Shown piece after piece: positions 1 through 16,317 of a stretch of 64,000 nt of DNA. Under the pieces are notes generated by a model, which was not told the origin of the DNA, ran no database searches, and saw only the letters and a program-made list of their open reading frames with translations. The position numbers and the translations under genes are program-made. Location of the stretch: contig JAHBVV010000031.1 of assembly GCA_019637335.1 (NCBI GenBank), forward strand, positions 1 to 64,000, read 5' to 3'. Position 1 is the stretch's first letter, and each line of letters opens with the position of its first letter. This DNA is from Candidatus Hydrogenedentota bacterium (GTDB taxonomy: Bacteria; Hydrogenedentota; Hydrogenedentia; Hydrogenedentales; JAEUWI01).

Positions 1-1462
1 TCTCAATGGCGCTGAACCACATTTTTTCGGGGCGCGCGTCGTTGACCAGGGACATTTCCTCCAGCCAGAACTGCCGGAGATTGCGTTCCTTGTCCAGTTT
101 TTCCACCTGCGCCTGCAAGCCCGATATCTGGTTCCGGACCTGCTGGAATTCGTTCAATTTCGAGGAAGGCGGCACGTTGGCATCCTGGAAGCCACGCAGG
201 ACCACCTCCGGATCATATTGGCGGATCCGCTCCTGGACGCGTGTGATTTCCTCCAGGACCTTCTCGTTTTCCTTGGCGCTCTGCGGGATAATGCACGCCA
301 TCGTGAGCGCGAGCGTTGCGATGGACAGGCCCCAGTAGAAGGCCGCTTCCCGGCGCCGCGCCGCTTCCTGCACGCGCGGGGGGATCAGGTTGATTTCGAG
401 GGCGACCGACTGCTGGCAGCGCAGGGCCATGCCCAAAACGCAGCAGGCCTGCTCCGGCTTTTCGCTGACCGGCTGCGCGCCCGGGGCCACCGCCAGCCCC
501 GCCAGCGGCTGCGCGATGCGCACCTCCAGCCCGAGCTGGCGCTGCATGAAGGGAACAATGTTCCGGAGGCACGCGCCGCCGCCGCACAAAACGACCCGGT
601 TCACCTGGCCGCCGCCCGGAAGGGAGCGGAAGTAGGCGAATGATCGCATGATCTCCGAGACCATGCGCTGCAAAACATTTCCGATGACCTCGCCGCCCTG
701 GCCGTCGGTGTTCGGATCGCCGGTGGGCGCGAAGCCCCGCTGGCGCTTGAGGCGCTCCGCGTCGGCGAATTTCATGCCGAAAGCCGACGCGATGGCGAGC
801 GTAATGTCGTTACCGCCGAGGTTGAGCGGGCGCGTGAAGCGGAACTGCCCCTCCCGCTCGATCACAATGTCCGTCGTGGCCGCGCCAATGTCGATGAGGG
901 CGACGCACTCCGACGAATTTCCGAATTCCCCCGTGTATTTCAGCCAGTTGTACGCCGCCAGCGGGTTGACGTCCGCAATATCGATGGTCTTGCGAGACGC
1001 CTGGAGGATGTCGATCAGCTTGTCGACCACGTCCACCTTGATCGCCGCCATCATCACATCGTAGCCGCCCGCCTCGGTGCGCCCCAGGATCTGGTAGTCC
1101 ATGGCGATCTGGTCGAGCGAGAAGGGGATCTGCTGCTGGATTTCGTAGCGGACGATCTGGCTGACCTTGTATTCCGGCACCGGCGGCAGCGATCGGCTGC
1201 GCGTGAACACCGACTGGCCCGGCACGCCGAAGATCGTTTTGCGCGTGCGGACCTTGGCCTCCTTAAGGAGTTCCGCCAGGGCCTTCTGCTTGAGCGCCTT
1301 GCGCTCTTCCTCGTCTTGCGCCGGGTCCGAGTTGAACTCTCGCTGGTGGTACTTCACCAGCTGGAAGCCAGCCTTGGTTTGCGCCAATTCCGCCAGGCGG
1401 ATTGCACTCGCACCAATGTCCAGCACCAAACGCTTTTTACGTCCGCCTGTTAATCCAGCCAT
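1..1462 (-). CDS. PilM-PilN fusion protein of a type IV pilus inner-membrane platform (3' end outside window)
   Basis: At least 487 residues can be read and the frame is still open at the window edge, so the gene is partial at its C-terminus. Residues 1-350 are PilM-like, an actin-fold ATPase: an early LDIGASAIRLAEL nucleotide-binding segment, then ALIDIGAATTDIVI, and a late VVLCGGGACLRNI loop. After that comes EINLIPP at about residue 356, the motif that normally opens PilN, then a single membrane helix (about 372-390) and a charged coiled coil (EKVLEEITRVQERI). PilM and PilN are usually separate proteins; fused, they resemble GspL of type II secretion. The ATG at 1462 is chosen because it directly precedes the conserved N-terminus, although the ribosome site is weak. 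A good promoter lies upstream at 1612-1640. PilO, PilP and PilQ would be expected beyond the left edge (inference). Confidence 0.88.
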   Translation of the reverse strand, partial: MAGLTGGRKKRLVLDIGASAIRLAELAQTKAGFQLVKYHQREFNSDPAQDEEERKALKQKALAELLKEAKVRTRKTIFGVPGQSVFTRSRSLPPVPEYKVSQIVRYEIQQQIPFSLDQIAMDYQILGRTEAGGYDVMMAAIKVDVVDKLIDILQASRKTIDIADVNPLAAYNWLKYTGEFGNSSECVALIDIGAATTDIVIEREGQFRFTRPLNLGGNDITLAIASAFGMKFADAERLKRQRGFAPTGDPNTDGQGGEVIGNVLQRMVSEIMRSFAYFRSLPGGGQVNRVVLCGGGACLRNIVPFMQRQLGLEVRIAQPLAGLAVAPGAQPVSEKPEQACCVLGMALRCQQSVALEINLIPPRVQEAARRREAAFYWGLSIATLALTMACIIPQSAKENEKVLEEITRVQERIRQYDPEVVLRGFQDANVPPSSKLNEFQQVRNQISGLQAQVEKLDKERNLRQFWLEEMSLVNDARPEKMWFSAIE

Positions 1463-1611
1463 AAGTCACTCTGTTCCCATTCCCCCCGTGTTACGGCCCC
1501 GCCTGCCGTCCCACAGGCGTTCAATTCGTTGTTCCGGCGCACGCTGCGCCCGCAGAGGGTAAAAAGTGTTAATTACCCTATTTCCCGATTTATCGTAAAC
1601 CCTTGAGAGTT

Positions 1612-1640
1612 ATTGTAGTGCACGCTTAAACGCTTGTCAA
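1612..1640 (-). promoter_or_regulatory. sigma70-type promoter for the PilM-PilN gene
   Basis: Read on the minus strand, a perfect -35 box TTGACA (1640-1635) is followed by a 17-base spacer and the -10 box TACAAT (1617-1612), one mismatch from consensus. Transcription would begin near 1605, leaving a leader of about 140 bases before the ATG at 1462. The leader contains G+C-rich inverted repeats, but I recognise no riboswitch class. The position just after the stop of the preceding gene shows that the PilM-PilN gene can be expressed independently. Confidence 0.75.
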
Positions 1641-1664
1641 GACCCCTGCCTGTTTGACAACAAT

Positions 1665-3101
1665 TTACCTCGCACTCGATTCCGGCGCGCTAATCGCGCA
1701 ACGGAACCCGTAATCCTCGCGCGTCGCCGATACCCGGTCAAAATGCCGTTTCGCGGTTCGCACGTCAAAGCGCTCGGAGCGGAACGATCCGCCCCGTAGT
1801 ACGCGGAAAATCTGGCCGTAGTCCTTCGTTACAAAACGGTTCCCGGGGTAGGCCTGGTACCAGTCCTGTGTCCACTCGTAAACGTTCCCAGCCATGTCCA
1901 CCACCCCGTATGGCGACATGCCCTCGATAAAGCGACCGCGCTCCGCGGGCGCATTCAGGCCCGTGCCAATCATGTTGCAGAGGGTCGGGTCGAACTCGTT
2001 ACCCCACGGGAACTCGAGTCCGTCCGGCCCGCGCGCCGCCTTCTCCCACTCCAACTCCGTCGGCAGGCGCTTGCCGACCGCCTTGGCGAAATCGACGGCC
2101 ATATTCCACGACACACCGGTCACGGGATAGTTCTCCAACCCCTCCGGAAATTCATGCAGCGGAAATACATCCCTGAATTCTGCGTTAGTTACCTCGTATT
2201 TGTCAATGTAAAATGCGGGCACGTCAATGGTGTCCAGCGGGGCCTCGTCGGGGGCCCGGTTCGCCGCCCCGCGAATGAAGGGGCCGCCCGGCACCAGCAC
2301 CATCCCCGGCGGGACATTCCCAGGCTTCATGGTCAGCGAAACCCGAACCTCCTGGTTCGGCTCCAACTTGACCCGATCACCCGTCATAATATGGCCCGGG
2401 GCGTGAACATCGACAATATAGTTCCCCGGGGGCAGCGTGAAATCCTTCGGCGTTACCTCGGGCCGCTTGCCGCCGTTGATCCATATCGTCGCGCCCGTCG
2501 GGGTGGACGTCACGATCAGGCGCCCCTCAAGGGGCTTCAAATTTATCGTCGTATTCGTCCCGTACTGGTGGTCCGCCTTGACGTCCAGCATGTCCGATTT
2601 ATACGAGTAGTAATTCTCCAGCAGCACCTCGAACTGGTGCTCTCCCACTCCCAGCGGGTGACGCCGGATCGGCGTCACGCCGAGGCGATCGCTTCCGTTG
2701 AGGATCACCTCCGCCCCTTCGGGCCTCGACTCCACCGTCAGATACCCCACCAGGGGCTCCATCTCGATAACATACGCCTGCGGCTCGCCCACCGTCACCC
2801 GGATCGCGTCCTCCGTGTCCCGGTACCGATCCATTTGCAGCAGGACATTGTAGCGGCCGGGCGGCAGGCCCGTGAACGTCACCGGCGTCTCTCCCGTGTA
2901 GCCGCCCTCCACCAGCACCCGCGCCCCCGACTCCGGGGCGCTGTCAATCTTCACCGCCGTATCCGGTTCCCTCGAACCGCACCCCGCCGCCATCACCGCC
3001 ACGAGCAGCAGCCCCGGAAGGTAGATCCGGCCCCAGCGCGCTGCCCGGCCGGCAACACCCGAAAGGCTTGGACTCTTCCTCGGCTTCCTCCGCCCCGGCA
3101 T
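1665..3101 (-). CDS. lipoprotein with three PEGA repeats and a SUMF1/FGE-like domain
   Basis: The protein has 478 residues from the ATG at 3101. An in-frame TTG at 3158 is an alternative start, but the ATG places a basic region and hydrophobic stretch sensibly before the lipobox MAAGC (Cys about 41), so it is probably a membrane-anchored lipoprotein. Three consecutive PEGA-type beta repeats follow (about 48-116, 117-192, 193-260), each with a 'G.TP' turn. A SUMF1 (formylglycine-generating-enzyme fold) domain occupies about 261-470, with GMVLVPGGPF, GKRLPTELEWEKAARG, PWGNEFD, DMAGNVYEWTQDWY and RVLRGGSF. The two redox cysteines that true FGE carries after the RGGS motif are absent (RGGSFRSERFDVRTAKR), so sulfatase activation is unlikely. 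It is better viewed as an envelope binding or scaffold protein. Its partner is unknown. Confidence 0.85.
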   Translation of the reverse strand: MPGRRKPRKSPSLSGVAGRAARWGRIYLPGLLLVAVMAAGCGSREPDTAVKIDSAPESGARVLVEGGYTGETPVTFTGLPPGRYNVLLQMDRYRDTEDAIRVTVGEPQAYVIEMEPLVGYLTVESRPEGAEVILNGSDRLGVTPIRRHPLGVGEHQFEVLLENYYSYKSDMLDVKADHQYGTNTTINLKPLEGRLIVTSTPTGATIWINGGKRPEVTPKDFTLPPGNYIVDVHAPGHIMTGDRVKLEPNQEVRVSLTMKPGNVPPGMVLVPGGPFIRGAANRAPDEAPLDTIDVPAFYIDKYEVTNAEFRDVFPLHEFPEGLENYPVTGVSWNMAVDFAKAVGKRLPTELEWEKAARGPDGLEFPWGNEFDPTLCNMIGTGLNAPAERGRFIEGMSPYGVVDMAGNVYEWTQDWYQAYPGNRFVTKDYGQIFRVLRGGSFRSERFDVRTAKRHFDRVSATREDYGFRCAISAPESSAR

Positions 3102-3201
3102 CCTGTAGGTCCAATCTACCGCCCATACGGCGGAACCCTGGGAACCCGCCAGCGTCAATCATGGCGGGCGCCCGGAGCATTCCCTGTCATAAGCGGCGTC
3201 C

Positions 3202-3207
3202 ATTATA
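3202..3207 (-). promoter_or_regulatory. possible -10 box before the PEGA/SUMF1 lipoprotein gene
   Basis: The minus strand reads TATAAT at 3207-3202, a perfect -10 hexamer in the otherwise G+C-rich gap between the beta-helix-type gene and the lipoprotein gene. No good -35 box is found 16-18 bases upstream, so this is only a candidate. If real, it would give the lipoprotein a transcript independent of the pseudopilus operon. Confidence 0.3.
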
Positions 3208-3233
3208 AACAATAATCCCAAAAATTACACGCG

Positions 3234-6200
3234 TTAATCCTTGACAAAGGACTTGATCGGCTGGTCGTCCTTTTCCCCGCGCTCCCGGCCCGACGTCACC
3301 GTGAATTCCACCGTCGCCGGGGTGCGGTCGAAAACGGCGTTACCCGGCGATTCCTCGTAGAAACTGCTGAACAGGGCCGTATACTTGACGTCCCGCTGGC
3401 GCGCCGGCGGCTCGAGGCCAATCGGGCCGTCGTCACCCAGACGATCATTGACGCCGGGGAAACACTCGGAATTGTTCAGGAACGGCGCCACGATGAAGCC
3501 GGGGTTCGCCAGCAGATCATACGGCGCCACCAGCGTCAGGTTCGGCCCGCCGGGTATCTGGCCGCTTGCCACAAGACGCCCGTCTTCGTACAGTTCAAAC
3601 GCCACCCCGCGCGCAGCCGCGGTAGGCACCACGTCGGGCAGGGTCATCCGGATGGAAAAGCCCGCCTCCACGCGCTCGCAGGTTTCCGCGGGCGGCAACG
3701 GAATGCGAGCGAGCGAACCCAGCCCCTGCTCCCCGGCATCCCGCGTGCGGTTGCCGATGGTGCCGCCTGCCCGCTCGTACCAGAACTCCGTCACGACCTG
3801 CGTGTCGAGCCCGAGGGAGGCGTCCGCGCCGGGATCGGTCCAGCGGCGGTAGTCATAGACCGCCGCCTCCAGATCGGCCACGCTCGCCAGATTGCCGAAG
3901 GCGCCGCCGGCCTGCATATTACCGGCCTCGTCGTAGCCCTGCACCGAAATCAGGTACTCCGATCCCGGGGGGCCAACGAGCAGGTCCCGCAGCCGCGTGG
4001 TCCCGGTGAAGATGGTGTCCAGGGTGATGGTCTTGTTGGCCGGGTTCATCCAGGCGCTCCAGCCGCCCGAGATGTCCGTCCAGGACGTGAACTGCGCCCC
4101 CGCGGCGTCCGCGCCCCAGACCCGCCAGCGGACGGTGGAGAAGCAGGGCAACGGGTCCTTGGGGTCCTGGCCGCCGCCGAGGCGGCTGATGCCCCAGGTG
4201 AAGGTCGGGTCGGCCACTTCCTGGCCCGATGGCCCGGCCCGGAGTTCGCCCCGCACGTTCGGGAACCACCACAGGTGGAATGGCTTCAGCGGGATGAAGG
4301 TCTGGCCGGAGGGATCCAGCGTCGCCTCGTTACCGGCCAGGTCCGTCACGCGGACATTCGCGATCGCGTGCCACTGGTTCACGCCATCGTGCAGCAGGTC
4401 CGTGAAGAGCCAGGAGGTCTCCAGGGTGTTCCCGCCCACGTTGTTGTACGTCACGGTCAGCTCGGCGGCGCTGTTGATCAGCTCCGCCGCGGACTCGGAG
4501 TTCGGCGTCCACCAGGCCATGCCGGGCACGCCCGCGAAGTTCCGGTAGAGCACGGCGTCCTTTTCCCCCGGCGCCGTGTAGGTGATCGTTCCATCCGGCA
4601 GGCCGTCAATCGCGAAGCCGGACCCGACGTCCGTGAAGGTCAGCGAAATCCCAATGCCGTTCCTGGGCAGGTCGAAGAAGACCGAGGGATCGCCGGTGGT
4701 CCCGTTGAGGTAGCCCGCGTTCGCGCCAGTTTCACCCAAGAGGGCGCCCGCGCCCCAGTTCCCGGGCACCGGGGTCGCGATATTCAATTCCGGAGGCGGC
4801 CCGGCATCGCCCGTAAGTGTAAAACCGCTCAAGTACTGGTCCGCCAGGAGGTTGAAATTCGTCACGATCACCGGCGGGATACTGTCGAAGCCGAAGCGGC
4901 GCCCGACAAAGGCCTGGCTCCCGGCCGTGTCGCTCTCGTCGAGGAAATTGACATCGGCTCCGTCGGGCAGGCCGCCCGTCGCGTGGATGAAGATCTCGTA
5001 GTTGTCCGTGTTTACGTCCGCGATGGCCGGAAACTCCGTCTCGAAGTTCTCCAGCACCACGTTGTAGTCCACGAACGCGAACGTCGCGTCGACCGCGCTC
5101 ACCGGATTCACGTCCAGGGGCCCGATGCGGTTGTTCGCGTCGAACACGGACGCGCCCTGCAGGGGATTAGCGATCCAGATCACCGCGTTGGTCAGATCCA
5201 CCGTCGGCGTCACCACCTGGATCGTGATCGGGCCCTCGCCGATCCAGCGGCGCTGCTGGCCCCGCTGGATGATGTAGCATTCGGTCCACGTGGCCGCGGT
5301 GATATCGGCGGTTTCCTCGTCCGCGCCGACCACCAGGTCGGAGGAGGAGCGGCCCAGGTTGCCGAAGTCGCGGCTGAAGAATTCCACCGAACTCAGCGTG
5401 GCGGAGTCCGCGCCGGTGCGGCGCACCTGCGTCAGGTCCGCGAGTTCGCCCGGGAACGCGTCCGGATCGGCGCTGAAGACAATCGCCGGATCGAGCGTAT
5501 CGGTCACTTCGTGGGCGTCGGTCACGCCCGCGGGCAGCGGTAGCGGATTGCCGCCGCCGTCCGTCACCCACAGCCCGCCCACATCGAGCGTGGTGTCCGT
5601 GCCGGCCACGCCCGCACCGCAATTGTGAATGAGGGTCGCCTCGATGGTGGCCACGCCGTCGATCGCGTTCACGCCGCCCGTGGTGTCGAGGAAGGTGCAC
5701 TGCGTGATGTTCAGCGCGCCGCCCTGGTCGATGCGGACGGCGTCGCCCGTGCCGCCGGACACGATGGAGGCCGCCATGTAGACCTCGGCGGGGTCGACGC
5801 AATCGACGCTGACGCCGCCGATGCTGTCAAAGAGCACGCGGCGGATGTCCACGTCGCTGCCCTGCATCGCCAGGATGCCGGTGGTCCCGCCGGTAATGGT
5901 CACGCCGCTGATCGTGAAGCTGAAGTTTTCCTCCACGGTAATCACCGGCGCGCCGCCGGGCCCGACGATGCGGATCCTGTGCGGGTGCGCCGAGCTCTTC
6001 CCCCGGATCGTGAGGCCGGCCAGGTTGCCGTCGATCACCAGCGCCGAGCCGAGGGTATAGTCCACCGCCGGATCCGTTACGTCCGTGGGGCCGTCCAGCA
6101 CGATCACGTCGCCCGGGGCCGCCGCCGCGAGGGCGCCGTCCAGTGTTGTCTCCGGGCAGGTCGCGCACACATCGATTACAGCCGCGCGCGCGCCCCCCGC

Positions 6201-6260
6201 CGCCAGCAGCGCCAGCAGCGCCAGCGCGCCGGCCCATCCGCCTTTTCGTCCGTACCACAT
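3234..6260 (-). CDS. large secreted protein with an N-terminal beta-helix-like region
   Basis: The protein has 1,008 residues from the ATG at 6260. This start has a GAGGAG ribosome site about 12 bases upstream and begins a clean Sec signal peptide (MWYGRKGG followed by an Ala/Leu core ending GGARA). A TTG further upstream would only add a basic tail. The mature N-terminus (VCATCPETTLDGALAAAAPGD) and the repeated short strands over about residues 30-250 look like the start of a right-handed parallel beta-helix, as in polysaccharide-binding or lyase-like surface proteins. The remainder is beta-rich and reads like Ig-type modules; no catalytic signature is visible. It sits 95 bases downstream of the giant K-like gene on the same strand and may be the cargo or a surface partner of that system (inference). 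No C-terminal sorting signal is seen. Confidence 0.75.
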   Translation of the reverse strand: MWYGRKGGWAGALALLALLAAGGARAAVIDVCATCPETTLDGALAAAAPGDVIVLDGPTDVTDPAVDYTLGSALVIDGNLAGLTIRGKSSAHPHRIRIVGPGGAPVITVEENFSFTISGVTITGGTTGILAMQGSDVDIRRVLFDSIGGVSVDCVDPAEVYMAASIVSGGTGDAVRIDQGGALNITQCTFLDTTGGVNAIDGVATIEATLIHNCGAGVAGTDTTLDVGGLWVTDGGGNPLPLPAGVTDAHEVTDTLDPAIVFSADPDAFPGELADLTQVRRTGADSATLSSVEFFSRDFGNLGRSSSDLVVGADEETADITAATWTECYIIQRGQQRRWIGEGPITIQVVTPTVDLTNAVIWIANPLQGASVFDANNRIGPLDVNPVSAVDATFAFVDYNVVLENFETEFPAIADVNTDNYEIFIHATGGLPDGADVNFLDESDTAGSQAFVGRRFGFDSIPPVIVTNFNLLADQYLSGFTLTGDAGPPPELNIATPVPGNWGAGALLGETGANAGYLNGTTGDPSVFFDLPRNGIGISLTFTDVGSGFAIDGLPDGTITYTAPGEKDAVLYRNFAGVPGMAWWTPNSESAAELINSAAELTVTYNNVGGNTLETSWLFTDLLHDGVNQWHAIANVRVTDLAGNEATLDPSGQTFIPLKPFHLWWFPNVRGELRAGPSGQEVADPTFTWGISRLGGGQDPKDPLPCFSTVRWRVWGADAAGAQFTSWTDISGGWSAWMNPANKTITLDTIFTGTTRLRDLLVGPPGSEYLISVQGYDEAGNMQAGGAFGNLASVADLEAAVYDYRRWTDPGADASLGLDTQVVTEFWYERAGGTIGNRTRDAGEQGLGSLARIPLPPAETCERVEAGFSIRMTLPDVVPTAAARGVAFELYEDGRLVASGQIPGGPNLTLVAPYDLLANPGFIVAPFLNNSECFPGVNDRLGDDGPIGLEPPARQRDVKYTALFSSFYEESPGNAVFDRTPATVEFTVTSGRERGEKDDQPIKSFVKD

Positions 6261-6355
6261 ACTGCTCTCGCTCCTCGGTGGAACCCCGCCCTGGATTCCG
6301 GGCGCCCGCTTCCGGGCCGCCCGTTGCTTGCTTCGCACCTTCAAATCCGGCTGCG

Positions 6356-14227
<7,872 letters not shown>

Positions 14228-14352
14228 CCGTACTACACCTCTCGCTCGCCGCATTCCCTGCGGCCCACTCCACTGCCCGGCGCCGGCCCCAATGGCCCGC
14301 GCCCGCACCGCCCGCGGGATCCGTCCCGCCGGGCCACCGCCACCGCGCGCCG

Positions 14353-15903
14353 CTACAGCGCGCCGCCCGGCCCCTGCGCGATCGCCGTGCTGGACGATCG
14401 CCCCTGGGCGGAGGGCACATGAATGGCCTGAATAAACAACCGGCGCACATCGGCGGCGTTGGGATCGCGCTTGGACCGCGTTATCCAGATCTGCGGCGTG
14501 ACCACGGCCGGGATCCGGGGCGCCAGAGGCGATCCCAGGTTTTTCCTGCTGGAGCGATCGCCCAGAAGGTTGTCCGCCAGCCGGTTGTCCGCAATAACGA
14601 GGTCCGCGTTGTTGATCGCGGCGCCGCCGTTCACCAGCATGGGCACGCTCCGCATCCGCGGATCCGCCGCATCTGGATCGTCCGGATCGCGCAGGTTCTG
14701 AAAATCGTTGAAATACGGGAGCGGGACGTGTTCCCCGTTGCCGTAGGTGAAGCGGAGGTCCGCGTCGAGCGCGTCGATGGGCTCGAAGACGCCGAAGCCC
14801 ACCGGGATCGGCGCGCTGAAGGCGGGATTGAAGACCGAGGCGCGCGCGATGACCCCGTCGGCCACCACGTACTCGTTCACGATCTTGCGATCGGTGTTCG
14901 GGAGCACCGAGTCCTCGTCGTACCAGTACGGCGTGATGGCGCGGAATGCGCCGTCGTAGATGTCGCCGGAGAGCCAGCGCACCCAAAACTCCCGCTTGCG
15001 GGCGTTGATAATCTGCTGGAAGGTATCGCGGCCCAGGACGCGGAGGTAGAGCCGGTCGCCCGTGATCGGGTGCGCCCAGCCGCCCGGTTGAATGGGCGGA
15101 TAGTTGATGTCCTGATACCTGGACCGCAGATCGGTGGCGTTGTTGCCCGGGACCGGGTTCAGTGCGGAAACGACGAACTCCAACTGCGCCGCGCCTTCCG
15201 GAGAGGCGGACAGCTGATCCTCGGTTGGGTCGACGGGGTCGATATAGGGCCAAGGCAGTTCTAAGCCGGTCTCCACGGTCATGTTGAAGGTGTTGAGGTC
15301 GCTCAGGCCGGGCTCCTCGAAGCGGATGAGGCTTTCGAGCTGGAGCTCGACATTCAATTCCACGATGGCGTCGTCGGGCACGTCCGAGGCGACGGTTCCG
15401 AGGCCATACGCGACCACCAGGCTGTCCACGACGGCGTTGGCCTGGTTGGCCACGGCGGTTCCGGAAAGGCCCTGCTCCCGGAAGAGGCGGGAGGCCTGCC
15501 GGTGCACCGCCTGCCGGATGGTGAGCCAGGGCTCGCGGAGCGTCGTGCGGAAGGGCGGATTCTTCAGCTCGGGGTGAAACGCGTAGGTCACGCGGCCGAG
15601 CTTACCGTCTTCGAGCGCCCCGACGAACATGAAGGCGTCGTGGCGCCCGTAAAAGTTGTACATATCGCCAAATTCGCGGCTGGTGAAGGCGCCGTTGAGG
15701 TCGCGGCTGATCGTGGTCATCGCCATGCGGCCCTGCTCGAAGGCCGCGATGCTGGCGTAGCCCTGGCGCACGGAATGCACCGCCGAGGTGAACAGGGTGG
15801 ACAGGGCCGCCCCGAGAATCAGGAAGATCGCCATGGCGACCAGCAGTTCGGTGAGGGTGAAGCCCGCCGACCGCCGTTTTACTCGCGTTATGTTCGTGCC
15901 CAT
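14353..15903 (-). CDS. J-like minor pseudopilin (PilW/GspJ type), enlarged
   Basis: The protein has 516 residues from the ATG at 15903, chosen over upstream ATGs at 15975 and 15933 because GAGG immediately follows the preceding gene's stop and gives normal spacing. The prepilin signal is clear: KRRSAG^FTLTELLVAMAIFLILGAAL, with Glu at +5. The helix and following QGRMAMTTISRDLNGAF are typical of GspJ/PilW. The C-terminal globular part is about twice the normal size, and its function is not recognisable. It lies in a G-H-I-J-K pseudopilin series, between the I-like gene (13 bases upstream) and the giant K-like gene (125 bases downstream). In T2SS, I, J and K form a tip complex, so an enlarged J next to a giant K fits co-evolution of the tip. 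Confidence 0.85.
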   Translation of the reverse strand: MGTNITRVKRRSAGFTLTELLVAMAIFLILGAALSTLFTSAVHSVRQGYASIAAFEQGRMAMTTISRDLNGAFTSREFGDMYNFYGRHDAFMFVGALEDGKLGRVTYAFHPELKNPPFRTTLREPWLTIRQAVHRQASRLFREQGLSGTAVANQANAVVDSLVVAYGLGTVASDVPDDAIVELNVELQLESLIRFEEPGLSDLNTFNMTVETGLELPWPYIDPVDPTEDQLSASPEGAAQLEFVVSALNPVPGNNATDLRSRYQDINYPPIQPGGWAHPITGDRLYLRVLGRDTFQQIINARKREFWVRWLSGDIYDGAFRAITPYWYDEDSVLPNTDRKIVNEYVVADGVIARASVFNPAFSAPIPVGFGVFEPIDALDADLRFTYGNGEHVPLPYFNDFQNLRDPDDPDAADPRMRSVPMLVNGGAAINNADLVIADNRLADNLLGDRSSRKNLGSPLAPRIPAVVTPQIWITRSKRDPNAADVRRLFIQAIHVPSAQGRSSSTAIAQGPGGAL

Positions 15904-15916
15904 CCCTGGCGCCTCG

Positions 15917-16306
15917 TTATGGTTGCGTGACATAGGTGACAAACCGCTCGCGGCGGCCGTCGTACATTTCGACATTGAAGGTGACCCGGTAGAGGTCCAC
16001 GTCGCTGCTGACGCGCTGCACGGAGCTGGTCCACGACTTGTACATGCCGTAGCTGCCGCCCGCCGCCTCCATGTTCCGGTAGGCGTTGGCGCTGGCCCAC
16101 GCGAGCAGGCCCTCGATGCCGCCGGCGCGGAGCTGGCCGAGTTCCGTCTTCGCGAGAAACGCCGTCTGCTGGCGCTCGTTGGCCAGGCGGGTCTGCCGCA
16201 CCGACTGCGGGAAGAGCCGCATGATGGCGATAATCCCGATCGACAGGATGGTCAGCGCGACCATGACCTCGATCAGCGTGAATCCGCGGTTGTCTGTCCG
16301 ATACAT
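15917..16306 (-). CDS. I-like minor pseudopilin (PilV/GspI type)
   Basis: The protein has 129 residues. The ATG at 16306 has AGGTG ten bases upstream; an ATG at 16318 that overlaps the previous stop (TGATG) would add only four residues. The prepilin motif is RG^FTLIEVMVALTILSIGIIAIMR, with Glu at +5, followed by the QT..ANERQQTAFLAKTE helix usual for GspI/PilV. The length is normal for the family, in contrast to the enlarged J and K partners. It is translationally coupled to the H-like gene and ends 13 bases before the J-like start. Role: minor pseudopilin at the tip of the pseudopilus. Confidence 0.88.
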   Translation of the reverse strand: MYRTDNRGFTLIEVMVALTILSIGIIAIMRLFPQSVRQTRLANERQQTAFLAKTELGQLRAGGIEGLLAWASANAYRNMEAAGGSYGMYKSWTSSVQRVSSDVDLYRVTFNVEMYDGRRERFVTYVTQP

Positions 16307-16317
16307 GGCGCACCTCA

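Noticed and set aside
1463-1610. Cyclic-di-GMP-type riboswitch in the leader of the PilM-PilN gene
   Set aside because: G+C-rich inverted repeats are present, but I could not find the conserved core of a known riboswitch class.
1665-3101. Active formylglycine-generating enzyme
   Set aside because: The two catalytic cysteines expected after the RGGS motif are missing, and no sulfatase gene is adjacent.
14228-15253. Extension of the giant K-like reading frame upstream to 15253 (about 342 extra codons)
   Set aside because: This part overlaps the J-like pseudopilin gene, which has a clear prepilin signal in another frame. The ATG at 14227 has a ribosome site and directly precedes the K-type leader.
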